A DNA stretch of 64,000 nucleotides from Sandaracinaceae bacterium (GCA_019637095.1 JAHBWG010000017.1:1-64000); one strand, 5' to 3'. Shown: positions 1 to 9,151, counted from the first letter of the stretch. Numbers and translations: made by a program. Notes: generated by a model from the sequence alone, not told the origin.

Positions 1-314
1 CGCCCGCGCGCGCCGGTGACCGGGCGCGCCTCGGCGCTCGCGCGCTGCGCGCCGTCGCGATCGACGAGGGCGAGCGCGAGCGCCGCGCGCGCGCCGCGGC
101 CGCGGACGGTCCCGCGCACGGTTCCGTCCGGGTCGTCCGTCGCGTCGACCACGGTGACCCGCGCCTCGAGCGCGCGCCGCACCGAGGCGCCCGCCGCGCT
201 CGCGCCGGGCCCCTCGAACGGCTCGACCGCCACGCGCTGCGCGGCGACGGGGGACGCGGTCAGGGCGCACAGGACGAGGGCGACGGCGCCGAGGCCGCGT
301 GAGGTAGAGAGCAT
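1..314 (-). CDS. Secreted protein, N-terminal part (cut by window edge)
   Basis: The reading frame runs off the left edge, so only about 104 residues are visible. It begins MLSTSRGLG and has a classic Sec signal peptide: a hydrophobic core followed by SPVAAQ, with cleavage probably after AA. The next residues (RVAVEPFEGP, then an Ala/Arg-rich stretch) resemble the opening of TolB/CsgG-like or 'FEGP' periplasmic proteins of myxobacteria, but too little is present to assign a family. A TAGAGA box lies 8 nt upstream of the ATG. It is divergent from the lipoprotein gene at 404. Function unknown. Confidence 0.6.
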   Translation of the reverse strand, partial: MLSTSRGLGAVALVLCALTASPVAAQRVAVEPFEGPGASAAGASVRRALEARVTVVDATDDPDGTVRGTVRGRGARAALALALVDRDGAQRASAEARPVTGARG

Positions 315-403
315 CGCGCCGCTCTCTAGCGCGCGGCGCGCGCGCGCGCACCGGTTCGATCGGGCTGGCGCGCCGCGGCGTGCGCGACAAGGTTCCGTGC
401 CCA

Positions 404-1348
404 ATGCGCGCTCCGAACCCGCCGCCGTGCCGGCTCCTCCTCCTGTACGCCGCCTCGCTCGGCGCGTGCGCCCCCGACCTCGGCGTGTGCGACCCCGCCG
501 CCGCGGAGCGCGTCGTCTACGACGACGGGACGCCCGCGTACGAGGGGCAGGCGCTGGTGATCCAGTCGTGCGGCGCGGGCGCCTTCTGCCACAGCGAGGG
601 CATCGACGCGACGGACCGCTTCGGTGTGCCGCGCGGTCTCGACTTCGATCTGCGCCTCGCCTCGACGACGCCCGACGTCGAGGCGCCCTCGATCGAGCGG
701 CTCGGGCGCTCGCAGGCGAACGCGCACTTCCTCGCGACGAGCGTCTACGAGCAGGTGCGACGCGGCGCGATGCCGCCGCCCGGCGTGACCGCGGTGCCGA
801 TCGGGCGCCCCGAGTACCAGCGCGTCGCGCCGGGGGAGCGCGAGGGGCCCGTGTTGCCGGGGATCGCGACGGAAGAGGGGCTGGCGATCCTGCGCAACTG
901 GCTCGCGTGCCAGGCGCCCGTCGTGGAGCGCACCCTGCCGCGCGCGGACGGCAACGAGAACACCGTCGGCGGGACCGCGGCGACCATCGAGACGACGCCC
1001 GTCGATCCGGTGTGGAGCGCGATCTACCCGCGCATCGTCGAGCGCTCGTGCGCGTACACGATGTGCCACGACGCGACGACGCAGGCGGGCGCGCTCGACC
1101 TCAGCACGCCGGCTCGCGCGCTCGAGGCGCTGCTCCAGCCCGCCGCCGGGCGCCTCTGCGAGAGCGCGGGCATCGCGCGCGTCGTCCCGGGCGATCCCGA
1201 CGCGTCGCTGCTCGTGCACAAGCTCCGCGGCGTCGGCCCCGACGGCCGCGTGTGCGGCTCGCGGATGCCGAGCGCCGGGAGCTACCTGAGCGAGTCGCGC
1301 ATCGAGACGATCACGACCTGGATCGCCAACGGCGCCCGCGCCGAGTGA
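404..1348 (+). CDS. Lipoprotein with two Cys-X4/5-Cys-His motifs (cytochrome-like)
   Basis: A 314-residue predicted lipoprotein. The ATG at 404 is preferred over the GTG at 380 because it places a compact signal peptide before lipobox LGAC (Cys22). Two cysteine-histidine motifs are seen, CGAGAFCH (C-x5-CH) near residue 57 and CAYTMCH (C-x4-CH) near residue 220. Each is followed by a region that ends in a 'GDPDASLLVHKL' type phrase, the layout of the large myxobacterial and planctomycete families annotated as cytochrome-like secreted proteins. Canonical c-heme needs CxxCH, although longer spacings are known in some cytochromes, so heme binding is possible but unproven. It probably sits in the outer membrane facing the periplasm. 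Convergent with the VWA gene that ends at 1351. Confidence 0.75.
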   Translation: MRAPNPPPCRLLLLYAASLGACAPDLGVCDPAAAERVVYDDGTPAYEGQALVIQSCGAGAFCHSEGIDATDRFGVPRGLDFDLRLASTTPDVEAPSIERLGRSQANAHFLATSVYEQVRRGAMPPPGVTAVPIGRPEYQRVAPGEREGPVLPGIATEEGLAILRNWLACQAPVVERTLPRADGNENTVGGTAATIETTPVDPVWSAIYPRIVERSCAYTMCHDATTQAGALDLSTPARALEALLQPAAGRLCESAGIARVVPGDPDASLLVHKLRGVGPDGRVCGSRMPSAGSYLSESRIETITTWIANGARAE

Positions 1349-1350
1349 GC

Positions 1351-2685
1351 TCAGTACCCCTCGGCCTGAACGGCCTCGGCCTCGAAGTCGTAGGCGGCGG
1401 CGGGAGCCGCCGCGGCGGGCGCGCTCGCGGCGCGGCTGGAGGCGGCCTCCATGCGCGCGGCGCGCTCGCGCATGCGGGCGCCGCTCGCCGAGTCGGCGGG
1501 CGCGCGCTGCGCCGCGGCCGCGAGCGCGGCGCGCGCGCGAGAGAGCTCGGCCGCGGCGTCTTGCTGCCGCCCCGAGCGCATCATCGAGGCGGCGCGGCGC
1601 TGCGACTCGCTCGCCTGGTGGTCGGCGAGCATCGCGACGACCGCGGGGGCCTGGCTCGCCTCGGCGCTCGCGACGTCGGTGGTCACCTCGTAACGCAGGG
1701 CGCGCTCGTCGATGCGGCGCTCGCGCTCGCCGGGCACCTCGTACACGAGCCGCGCCTGCCCGAGGGGGTGCGCGCCCGGACGCGCCGTGTCGACGCGCGC
1801 GCGGAACAGCAGCTCGCGGTGCTGGCCCGCGTACAGCGCGCCGAGCGGCAGCCGCACGCGGCCCTCGACGACCTCGGCGCCGAGCGTCGCGCCCTCGACG
1901 ATCCGCACGCCGGGCGCGGGCAGCACTTCGATGAACGCGTTGAGCGCGACGGTGCGCGAGAGCAGGCCCATCTCCTGCTCGAGGATGTGCGCCATCTGCT
2001 GCGGCTGCCCGAGGTGGTGCAACCGCCCCGAGGTGCGCACCACCATCGAGGCGAGCGTCCCCTGGTCGTACTCGTAGCCGACGCCGATCGCCGAGATCTG
2101 CGCGCCCCACTCGGTGCCGTTGGCGGCGAGCGAGGTGAGCGAGGCGGGGTCGGACGGACCGATGTTCGCGTGGCCGTCGCTGATGAGGAAGACGCGGCGG
2201 ATCGGGTGCGTGGCAGGCGCCTGGCTCATGCGCCCGAGCGCCGCCTGGACGCCACCGTAGAGGTTCGTGCCGCCCGCGGCGTAGAGCTGGCCGACGCGCT
2301 GCATCAGCCCGGAGCGCGTCGCGGCCGACACGACGGTGGGCGGCGCGAGCTCGACCGCGTGGTTCGAGAACGCGACGATCGACACGATGTCGCCGTCGGC
2401 CGCGCTCTCGAGCAGGCTCGCGGCGGCGAGGCGCGCGTTCTCGATCTTGTCGCCCGCCATGGAGCCGCTCGTGTCGACGACGAGCGCGAGCGCCATCGGC
2501 GCGCGCACGCGCGTGACGACCGTGCGCGGCGCGTCGATCCAGACGCCGACGTAGGTCGTTCCGTCGGCGCCGACGCGGAGCCGGGTCTGGATGGGAGAGC
2601 CGTCGATCCAGCTCGATTGTGCCGCCGCCGAGCCCGCCCACACGACGGCGCTCGCGACGACGGCCATGGCCAGGGCACGTCGCAT
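1351..2685 (-). CDS. Secreted von Willebrand factor A domain protein
   Basis: A 444-residue protein with signal peptide MRRALAMAVV...GSAAAQ (about 23 residues). A VWA domain starts near residue 65 and carries an intact metal-ion-dependent adhesion site, DTSGS (residues 71-75), followed by later VWA signatures such as VFLISDGHANIG. The C-terminal third is Ala/Arg-rich and probably helical, ending in an acidic tail (AYDFEAEAVQAEGY). The start has a good ribosome binding site, GGGAGGAG about 8 nt before the ATG. VWA domains bind protein ligands through a divalent metal; here the protein is exported, so the partner is periplasmic or extracellular. Specific role unknown. It lies downstream of ftsB on the same strand, 90 nt apart. 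Confidence 0.85.
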   Translation of the reverse strand: MRRALAMAVVASAVVWAGSAAAQSSWIDGSPIQTRLRVGADGTTYVGVWIDAPRTVVTRVRAPMALALVVDTSGSMAGDKIENARLAAASLLESAADGDIVSIVAFSNHAVELAPPTVVSAATRSGLMQRVGQLYAAGGTNLYGGVQAALGRMSQAPATHPIRRVFLISDGHANIGPSDPASLTSLAANGTEWGAQISAIGVGYEYDQGTLASMVVRTSGRLHHLGQPQQMAHILEQEMGLLSRTVALNAFIEVLPAPGVRIVEGATLGAEVVEGRVRLPLGALYAGQHRELLFRARVDTARPGAHPLGQARLVYEVPGERERRIDERALRYEVTTDVASAEASQAPAVVAMLADHQASESQRRAASMMRSGRQQDAAAELSRARAALAAAAQRAPADSASGARMRERAARMEAASSRAASAPAAAAPAAAYDFEAEAVQAEGY

Positions 2686-2775
2686 CTGTTGTCTCCTCCC
2701 GCTAGGCGGATCGAAGCCTTCAGACGCGCGAGCGTGGAAACGGATCTCACGCCGCGTGCGAGGCGCTCGATGCGC

Positions 2776-3069
2776 TCAATGCGGGAACTGGAAGAGGATC
2801 TCGTCCTCGCGGATCATCCCGAGCTCGTCGCGCGCGATCCGCTCGATCGCATCGGGATCCTGGCGCAGGTCGCCGACCTCGCGGTGCAGGGCCTCGACGT
2901 CGCGGCCGAGCCGGTCGTTGACGCGGTCGATCTCGGCGAGCTCGTCCCGCAGCGCGCGATACCGAGGCAGGCCCTGCTCGTCGAGGATCGACAGCGGCAC
3001 GCTCACGATCGAGAGCACCAGCAGGCCGAACGGCAGGGTCCACAGAAGGGCGCGGGCGAGGCGGCTCAC
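2776..3069 (-). CDS. ftsB: Cell division protein FtsB/DivIC-like
   Basis: About 97 residues from a GTG start at 3069 (VSRLARALLW); a GTG at 3108 would add 13 residues. A single membrane segment (residues about 7-28) is followed by a coiled coil (LRDELAEIDRVNDRLGRDVE) and the typical family ending DPDAIERIARDELGMIREDE. This is the septum-formation-initiator architecture: an inner-membrane bitopic protein that links FtsL and FtsQ at the division site. A GAGGA lies about 10 nt before the chosen start. The gene often follows eno in proteobacteria, but eno is not next to it here. The start codon is the main uncertainty. Confidence 0.8.
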   Translation of the reverse strand: MSRLARALLWTLPFGLLVLSIVSVPLSILDEQGLPRYRALRDELAEIDRVNDRLGRDVEALHREVGDLRQDPDAIERIARDELGMIREDEILFQFPH

Positions 3070-3181
3070 GGGCGATTCATCCTCGGCGCACGCGGCGGTG
3101 GGGTCCACTTTTCGGGACGCGCCTTTTTTGACCCCCGGCGCCGCGATCCGGTACCCGGAAGCACCTCCCGACGAACGCACG

Positions 3182-5302
3182 ATGTCCACGCTCGTCCACG
3201 CCGCGCTCACCCTCCGAAAGACCGCGCGCGCGTCGTTCGGCCTCGCGGCCGCGGCCGCGTTCCTCGGTCTGGTCCTGCTCGGCGTGTTCCGCGGCGGGCC
3301 CGAGGCGCTCGGGCTCGAGCACGGCGCGGTCGGCGTCGCCTGGCTCGCGATCTTCGGCGCGCGCGCGATGCGCCGCGCCCGCACGCGCGAGGAGGCGACC
3401 GAGACGCGGTGGCTCGACCTCGAGCTCGGCGCGCTCTTGCTCGTCGCCGCGCACGCCGGCGTCCAGATCGCGGGCGGGCTCGGCAGCTCGGTCTACCCCG
3501 TGGTCTACGTGCTCGTCGCGTTCCTCGCGTCGTTCGCGCGGCCGCCGATGGGCACCGCGCTCGTGCTCGTCGCGATCGCGATCGAGGCGGCGCTCACGGC
3601 GCTGACCGAAGCGCGCGCCGACTGGCGCCAGCTCTCGCTCCACGGGGTCTTCATCCTCTTGTTCGGCGCGCTCAACGTCGTGTTCACGCGGGCCGAGATC
3701 GCGCGCGTTCGCGAGCGCTCCAAGAAGGCGCTCGACGAGGAGAAGGCGAAGGTGCGCGACGAGAGCCGCCTCTTCCGCCTCGTCGGGGCGGCCTCGGGCG
3801 CGTCCGAGAGCACGAACCCCGAGGAGAAGATCTACCGCTCGAGCCTCGAGCAGGTGCACGACGCGCTCTACCACGTGCTCGAGCTGCTCAAGAGCACGCT
3901 CGATCTGCACACCTGCGTGCTGCTGATGAAGGACGAGGGCACGGGCAAGCTGCGCATCGTCGAGCTCGCGACGGACTCCGACGAGGTGGCCGACGGACCC
4001 TTCGATCCGGGGGAGGGCGCCGTCGGCGCGGTCGCGAGCCGCGGGCTCGTCATGCGGCTCGAGAACCTGCGCCCGGGCTACAAGGGCCTCTGCTACTACC
4101 GCGACGGCGCGAAGGTGCGCAGCTTCCTCGGCGTGCCGGTCGAGGAGGACGGCCGCGTGCGCGGCGCGCTCTGCGCCGACCGCGTGAGCGGCGAGCCGTT
4201 CACACCGCGCGAGGAGGGGGTGCTCGCCCGCGCGATCGCCCAGGTCATGCGCGCGATCGAGAACGAGCGCGTGTTCGTGCAGCTCGAGCGGAGCAAGCGC
4301 GAGCAGACCTACTTGCATCGGGCGTCCACCGCGCTCGGCGCCGCGCTCACCGAGGACCAGGTGATCGACGCCGCGCTCGCCGCCGCCGCCGACCTCGCCC
4401 CGTACGACTTCGCCGCGATCACCCTCTACGACACCGCGACCCACAAGCACAGCGTGCGCAAGGCGGTCGGCGAGGGCGCGGACCGCGTCCTCGGGCTCAC
4501 GTTCCGCGACAACACCTCGCTCACCGCGATGGCCGTCAAGAACCGCCACTACCTCCCGTACCGCGGCGAGCTCGATCCGAAGCAGCAGGTCGTCTACACC
4601 AAGCGCGCGAACCTCACGGCGATGCGCAGCCTGCTGATCTTCCCGCTCATCGTGCGCGAGGACGCGATCGGCACGCTCGCGATCGCGGCGCGGCGGCCGG
4701 GCGCGTGGAGCCCGGCCGTGCGCCCGACGCTCTCGGTGCTCGCCAACCAGCTCGCCGTCGCGATGAGCAACGCGCAGGCGGTGCGCCGCCTCGAGGAGAT
4801 GGCGACCACCGACGGGCTCACCGGCTGCCTCAACAAGCGCGCGTTCATGGACGAGCTCGAGCGCAAGCTGACGAGCGCCGCGCGCTTCGGGCGCCCGCTC
4901 TCGCTGCTCGTCACCGACATCGACCACTTCAAGGCGGTCAACGACACGTACGGGCACGACGTCGGCGACGTCGTGATCAAGGAGCTCGGCGCGATCCTCC
5001 TGCGCGAGAAGCGCGACACCGACATCGTCGCGCGCTTCGGCGGCGAGGAGTTCTGCGTCCTGTGCGAGGAGACGGACACGCCCGGCGCCGTGATCCTCGC
5101 GGAGCGCGTGCGCGAGGTGGTCGGCGACACCGTGTTCACGACCGAGCTCGGCAAGCTCTCGGTGAAGGCCTCGATCGGCGTCGCCTCCTTCCCCGGTGAC
5201 GCCAAGACGCCGGCCGATCTCTTCAAGATCACCGACCAGGCGCTCTACGCGGCCAAGCGCGGGGGCCGCAACCGCGTGTGCACGTCGCGCGACGTCCCGT
5301 GA
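3182..5302 (+). CDS. Membrane-anchored GAF-GAF-GGDEF diguanylate cyclase
   Basis: 706 residues. The N-terminal part (about 1-190) has five to six hydrophobic segments, then a helical linker (KKALDEEKAKVRDESR), two GAF-like sensor regions (about 220-370 and 390-540) and a C-terminal GGDEF domain. The active-site loop reads GGEEF (residues 620-624), competent for making cyclic di-GMP from two GTP. An RxxD product-inhibition site (RDTD) lies exactly five residues upstream, so feedback inhibition is expected. It begins with ATG at 3182. The gene stands alone, divergent from ftsB, and probably feeds a c-di-GMP signal controlling motility or matrix. The sensed ligand cannot be told from sequence. 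Confidence 0.9.
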   Translation: MSTLVHAALTLRKTARASFGLAAAAAFLGLVLLGVFRGGPEALGLEHGAVGVAWLAIFGARAMRRARTREEATETRWLDLELGALLLVAAHAGVQIAGGLGSSVYPVVYVLVAFLASFARPPMGTALVLVAIAIEAALTALTEARADWRQLSLHGVFILLFGALNVVFTRAEIARVRERSKKALDEEKAKVRDESRLFRLVGAASGASESTNPEEKIYRSSLEQVHDALYHVLELLKSTLDLHTCVLLMKDEGTGKLRIVELATDSDEVADGPFDPGEGAVGAVASRGLVMRLENLRPGYKGLCYYRDGAKVRSFLGVPVEEDGRVRGALCADRVSGEPFTPREEGVLARAIAQVMRAIENERVFVQLERSKREQTYLHRASTALGAALTEDQVIDAALAAAADLAPYDFAAITLYDTATHKHSVRKAVGEGADRVLGLTFRDNTSLTAMAVKNRHYLPYRGELDPKQQVVYTKRANLTAMRSLLIFPLIVREDAIGTLAIAARRPGAWSPAVRPTLSVLANQLAVAMSNAQAVRRLEEMATTDGLTGCLNKRAFMDELERKLTSAARFGRPLSLLVTDIDHFKAVNDTYGHDVGDVVIKELGAILLREKRDTDIVARFGGEEFCVLCEETDTPGAVILAERVREVVGDTVFTTELGKLSVKASIGVASFPGDAKTPADLFKITDQALYAAKRGGRNRVCTSRDVP

Positions 5303-5350
5303 GCAGAGCCCCTCGCGCGCGCGCTCGGTATCGGCTACTCAGGACGCACC

Positions 5351-8191
5351 GTGACGCTGCACCCCCGGTCTCGCTCGCTTCTCTTCGTCTCCCTCTCTTC
5401 GCTCCTCCTCACCGCGTGTGACGGAACCGGCGAGCCGACGGCCGACGCCGCGGTGCCCGAGATGGCGCTCGGCTGCGGGCGCGGCTTCGCGTTCCCCGAG
5501 GTCACGTGGCTGACGTCGTCGGTGGGGATGGCGCCCGGCGCGACGCGCGAGGTCGCGCTCCAGCTCGCGCGCGACTGCACGTCCGGCGCGCCGGTCGAGC
5601 TCAGCGCGAGCGCGCCGGGGGTCGTCGGCTTCCCCGCCACCGTGGAGATCCCCGTCAACTTCGATCGCGCGCTCGTCCCGCTCGAGGGGCTCGCGGAGGG
5701 CACCGTCACGTTGACCGCGCGCATGTTCCACGCGCCGAGCGGCGACGAGCAGGTCGCGACCGTCGAGGTCGTCGTCGCGCCCGCGGCGATCCCCGCGTGC
5801 GCCGGCGCGGCCGACGGGATGGTGAGCCCGGGGAGCGCGCTGCGCGTCGCGTCGGGCTCGCTCGCCGGCGCCGCGATCACGCTGCCCGAGGGCGCGGCGC
5901 GCGCCGACCGCTACCACGTCGACCCGTTCGCCGCGACGATCGGCTGCGGCGAGGACGCGGTGCCCGAGGGCTACCGCGCGCTCGGGCCGCCGGTCACGTT
6001 CGGCCCGACGTACGCGCGCCTGCCGCGCGAGATCCCGCTGAGCGTGCCGATCCGCATGCTCGCGCTGCCGCCCGGCGCGCACCGCGGGCACGTCGAGGTG
6101 GCCTACCGCGGCCCGCGTGACGCGGCGGCGCGCATCGTCCCGATCGCCTCGCCGGTGTTCGCGGGCGGCGCGGCCGATGGGACGCTCACGTTCGAGGTGC
6201 CGCGCTTCGGCACCTACCAGGCCGTCGTCTCGACGAGCGCGCCGGAGCGTCGCTCGCGGCGCTTCTCCTTCCGCGGGATCCTCGGCTTCTCGATGGGCGG
6301 GAGCGGCTCGGGCCGCATCGGGTTCGGCAACCCGGAGCGCTTCGACTTCGTCGCGCCGCTCGGCGGGCCGACCGACTGGACGTTCATGCTCGAGCACATC
6401 CGCACCTACCACCTCGGCGGCTTCTGCACCGAGGCCGAGCGGCAGGCGGATCCGGACGGCTGCGCGGCGGGGGCCTCGGTCGATCGCACGCCGCCGACGT
6501 GGCATCGCCACGAGCACGCGCAGACGTTCGAGCACTGGTGGTTCGAGGACGGGAACGAGGGCAACTCGACCTTCCGCCGGCGCGACTACATGGAGATCTT
6601 CCGCGACCTCGCGACGATGTTCGGCAACCCGAACTCGGACCGGAGCGCGAGCCCGTCCGAGCCGAGCATCACGCCGCCGGGCATACCGGACTCGGAGCGC
6701 GCGCGCTCGGAGGCCGAGCGGTGCGCGGACGGCGCGCAGCTCGTGATCCCGCCGTTCGACGGCGAGCCGACCGATCCAGCGAGCGGCACGGCGGGCCACG
6801 GCTTCTTCGACGACGAGTACAACCCGGACGGGCGCTACCCCGTGATCACGTTCTGCGACGGAAGCGACGTGCCGGGCGACATCGGCCTCTGGGATCCGAG
6901 CGGCGCGAACCGGCACCCGATCGAGGTCGCGCTCGCGGTCGACGTGAACGCGAACGGCCGGCGCGACCCGGGCGAGCCGGTCATCCGCAACGGGCGCGAG
7001 CCGTTCGAGGACTTCGGCCTCGACGGCGTGCCGAGCGAGCGCGAGGTGAGCGCGGACGGAACGCCGTACCACCCGGTGGAGAACCCGGATCCGGCCGGGG
7101 ACGACTTCGACTTCCAGTACAACCCGACGGGCACGGAGCGGAACTGGACGCGCGACACGCCGGACGGCGATCCGTGCAACGCGGCGGGCGAGGCGTTCCT
7201 CGACGTCGGCCTCGACGGCGTCGCGGGGACGCGCCAGCTCGCGGCCGCGCACGGGCTCCCGGCGGGCGGGTTCGACCTCGGCGAGGGCAACGGCTGCTGG
7301 GACCGCGCGACCGGCGCGCAGCGCATGATCGACAGCTCGCCGCGCACGATGGTGGAGCGCATGCCGATGGCGTCGCTGCGCGACACCGACCTGTTCGGCG
7401 ACGGCGGCATCCGCGACCTGTTCAACTGGGTGGTGATGAGCGACGTGACCACCGCGGGCTGGGTCTCGCGCGGGCTGCCGCTGCGCTACTTCAACGGCTA
7501 CCCCGCGCTGCACATGGACGGGCGCCCGGAGCTCACGTACGGCGACGTGCCGTGGGACGAGATCGGCCGCTTCACGATGATCCGCTACGGGAGCATCGAC
7601 GAGGAGCCGCGCTTCATCCGCGCGGGCGACGGAGGGCACGTCGGCACCGTGCAGCAGCTCATCGATCGGTTCCGCTCCGGGCTCGCGGTGATGGGCGCGC
7701 GCTGGCCCGACGGCGACCGCCGCCGCGAGGTCGAGGACCGCGTGTGCTCGGAGGGCGACCGCGAGGGCTGCGGCTACGTGAACAGCTTCGTGATGCAGTT
7801 CACCGCGTCGACCGGCCGCACGGGGCCGGTCTCCGTCGTGCTGCCGCCTGGCTACTTCTTCGAGCACAACCGCGAGCGTCGCTACCCCGTCGCCTACTTC
7901 CTGCACGGGTACGGGATGACGCCGGAGGACCTCGTCGCGATCGGCCTGTTGATGTTCGAGGCGATGAACAGCCCGCGCGTGGGCAGCTCGCGGCGGCTGC
8001 CGAAGATGATCCTCGTGTTCCCCGACGGGCGCTGCCGCAACGACGAGTGCTTGAACGGGACGTTCTACACGGACGCGCCCGACAACGTGCCCGGCGGCGC
8101 GCAGATGCAGACGTTCATGCTCGACCTGATGGACTACATGGACCGCGAGTACCGCACGCGCGCGCCCGAGTCGTTCGAGGTCCTCGAGTGA
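5351..8191 (+). CDS. Large lipoprotein ending in a truncated esterase (alpha/beta-hydrolase) domain
   Basis: 946 residues from a GTG start. Lipobox LLTAC puts the lipidated Cys at residue 23. The middle holds Asp/Gly-rich calcium-loop-like segments (DVNANGRRDPGEP; EDFGLDGVPSEREV; DVGLDGVAGTRQ). The last 120 residues match the opening of esterase-D type hydrolases (SVVLPPGYF, YPVAYFLHGYG, MILVFPDGRC, LMDYMDREYRT). The frame then stops (FEVLE), just before where the family's nucleophile motif GxSxGG should occur, so the catalytic Ser and the later Asp/His are missing. The stop overlaps the next gene's start (GTGA), so the end is genuine as read. Either a non-catalytic binding domain or a decayed enzyme. 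Confidence 0.75.
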   Translation: MTLHPRSRSLLFVSLSSLLLTACDGTGEPTADAAVPEMALGCGRGFAFPEVTWLTSSVGMAPGATREVALQLARDCTSGAPVELSASAPGVVGFPATVEIPVNFDRALVPLEGLAEGTVTLTARMFHAPSGDEQVATVEVVVAPAAIPACAGAADGMVSPGSALRVASGSLAGAAITLPEGAARADRYHVDPFAATIGCGEDAVPEGYRALGPPVTFGPTYARLPREIPLSVPIRMLALPPGAHRGHVEVAYRGPRDAAARIVPIASPVFAGGAADGTLTFEVPRFGTYQAVVSTSAPERRSRRFSFRGILGFSMGGSGSGRIGFGNPERFDFVAPLGGPTDWTFMLEHIRTYHLGGFCTEAERQADPDGCAAGASVDRTPPTWHRHEHAQTFEHWWFEDGNEGNSTFRRRDYMEIFRDLATMFGNPNSDRSASPSEPSITPPGIPDSERARSEAERCADGAQLVIPPFDGEPTDPASGTAGHGFFDDEYNPDGRYPVITFCDGSDVPGDIGLWDPSGANRHPIEVALAVDVNANGRRDPGEPVIRNGREPFEDFGLDGVPSEREVSADGTPYHPVENPDPAGDDFDFQYNPTGTERNWTRDTPDGDPCNAAGEAFLDVGLDGVAGTRQLAAAHGLPAGGFDLGEGNGCWDRATGAQRMIDSSPRTMVERMPMASLRDTDLFGDGGIRDLFNWVVMSDVTTAGWVSRGLPLRYFNGYPALHMDGRPELTYGDVPWDEIGRFTMIRYGSIDEEPRFIRAGDGGHVGTVQQLIDRFRSGLAVMGARWPDGDRRREVEDRVCSEGDREGCGYVNSFVMQFTASTGRTGPVSVVLPPGYFFEHNRERRYPVAYFLHGYGMTPEDLVAIGLLMFEAMNSPRVGSSRRLPKMILVFPDGRCRNDECLNGTFYTDAPDNVPGGAQMQTFMLDLMDYMDREYRTRAPESFEVLE

Positions 8192-8712
8192 AGCGACGCG
8201 CGCTGCTCGTCGCGCTGGCGAGCGCCGTCCCCTCGCTCGCGCTCGCGCAGCGCACGTGGCGGGGCCTCGAGATCCCGCCCGAGAACGACTGGGAGGGGCC
8301 GCGCCCGCCGCGCCCCGCGGTCGGCGACGCGGAGGCGCGCGCGGCGCAGCTCTTCGGGGCGATCCTCGCGGACGAGCCGGAGCGCGCGCGCGACTTCTTC
8401 TTCCCGCGCGAGCCCTTCGCGGTGCTCAAGGCGATCGCGGAGCCGGATCGCTACTGGCAGACGCTCTACGCGCACTACGAGCGCGACATCCACCGCTTGC
8501 ACGCGCAGATCCCGGCCGGCGCGACGTTCGAGCGCTTCGAGATGACCCGCCGCGGCGGCTGGGTGGACCGGCGCGAGGAGGCCAACGCGATCCCGTACTG
8601 GGCCTCGCGCCACGACTGGGTCCACTACCGCGCCGGCGGGCGCGCGCAGCGCTTCGAGATCCGCACGCTGATCAACTGGGGCCCGCGCTGGTACGTGACG
8701 CACCTCGCCTGA
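8188..8712 (+). CDS. Small secreted protein of unknown function
   Basis: 174 residues from a GTG start that overlaps the preceding stop codon by 3 nt (GTGA), so it is probably translationally coupled to the large esterase-like lipoprotein. It has a clear signal peptide (VKRRALLVALASAVPSLALAQ) and a mature part rich in aromatic and charged residues (FFFPREPF, YWQTLYAHYERDIHRLHAQ, WVHYRAGG, LINWGPRWYVTHLA). I do not recognise a family. The tight coupling suggests a periplasmic partner of the lipoprotein. Confidence 0.75.
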   Translation: MKRRALLVALASAVPSLALAQRTWRGLEIPPENDWEGPRPPRPAVGDAEARAAQLFGAILADEPERARDFFFPREPFAVLKAIAEPDRYWQTLYAHYERDIHRLHAQIPAGATFERFEMTRRGGWVDRREEANAIPYWASRHDWVHYRAGGRAQRFEIRTLINWGPRWYVTHLA

Positions 8713-8810
8713 AGGCGACCGTCCTTCGGGACACGGCTCGATGCGCCCGACGCCGAACCGAGCGACACGATCGACGGAGGTCGGAGTTCGGTCTAGGTTC
8801 GATTCAGACC

Positions 8811-8986
8811 ATGCCGCCGCGAGACCTCGAGCTCGCGACCGACCTCGTCCCATCGGGGAGTTCCGCAGCCGGACGGCCAAGCTCATCGCCGAGATGAAGG
8901 ACGAGGGGCGAACGCTCGTCATCACGCAGAACGGGAAGGCCGCGGCCGTCGTCATGTCGCCCGAGTGCTTCGACGCGCTGCGCTAG
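8811..8986 (+). pseudogene. Phd/YefM-type antitoxin gene, frameshifted
   Basis: The ATG at 8811 opens a frame reading MPPRDLELATDLVP that fails after 28 codons. The typical antitoxin body (IGEFRSRTAKLIAEMKDEG, LVITQNGKAAAVVMSPECF) continues in another frame to 8986. Adding one C to the CCC run at 8849-8851 would join them as DLVPIGEFRSR, the usual antitoxin sequence, so this is a one-base deletion in the gene or in the assembly. A TAGGTT box lies 11 nt before the ATG. Antitoxins of this type bind the operator and neutralise a RelE/ParE toxin. Confidence 0.7.
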
Positions 8987-9126
8987 TCCCCGAGCTGCCG
9001 GGGAGCGGCCTCCGCGAGGTCATCCATCGTGGGTATCGGCTGATCTACCGGCTCACGTCGAGGCACGTCGAGATCCTGACCGTGTTCGAGGGGCGCCGGC
9101 GCCTGCGCGCGGACGAGCTGACGTGA
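8983..9126 (+). pseudogene. ParE/RelE-type toxin, C-terminal remnant
   Basis: Directly overlapping the antitoxin stop is a 47-codon fragment reading LVPELPGSGLREVIHRGYR, then LIYRLTSRHVEILTVFEGRR, then LRADELT. This is the C-terminal half of ParE-family toxins ('REVIHRGYRLIYR', 'HGRR'). No start codon or N-terminal half is present; the DNA passes straight from the antitoxin C-terminus into the middle of the toxin, so an internal deletion removed roughly 45-50 codons. The locus cannot make a toxin. Confidence 0.7.
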
Positions 9127-9151
9127 CTCGCGTGGGGTCGCGGATGGCCGT

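Noticed and set aside
16-5199. Very long open frames on either strand (up to about 1700 codons)
   Set aside because: They overlap recognised genes in other frames and are rich in Arg/Ala/Pro; high GC removes stop codons, so length alone is no evidence.
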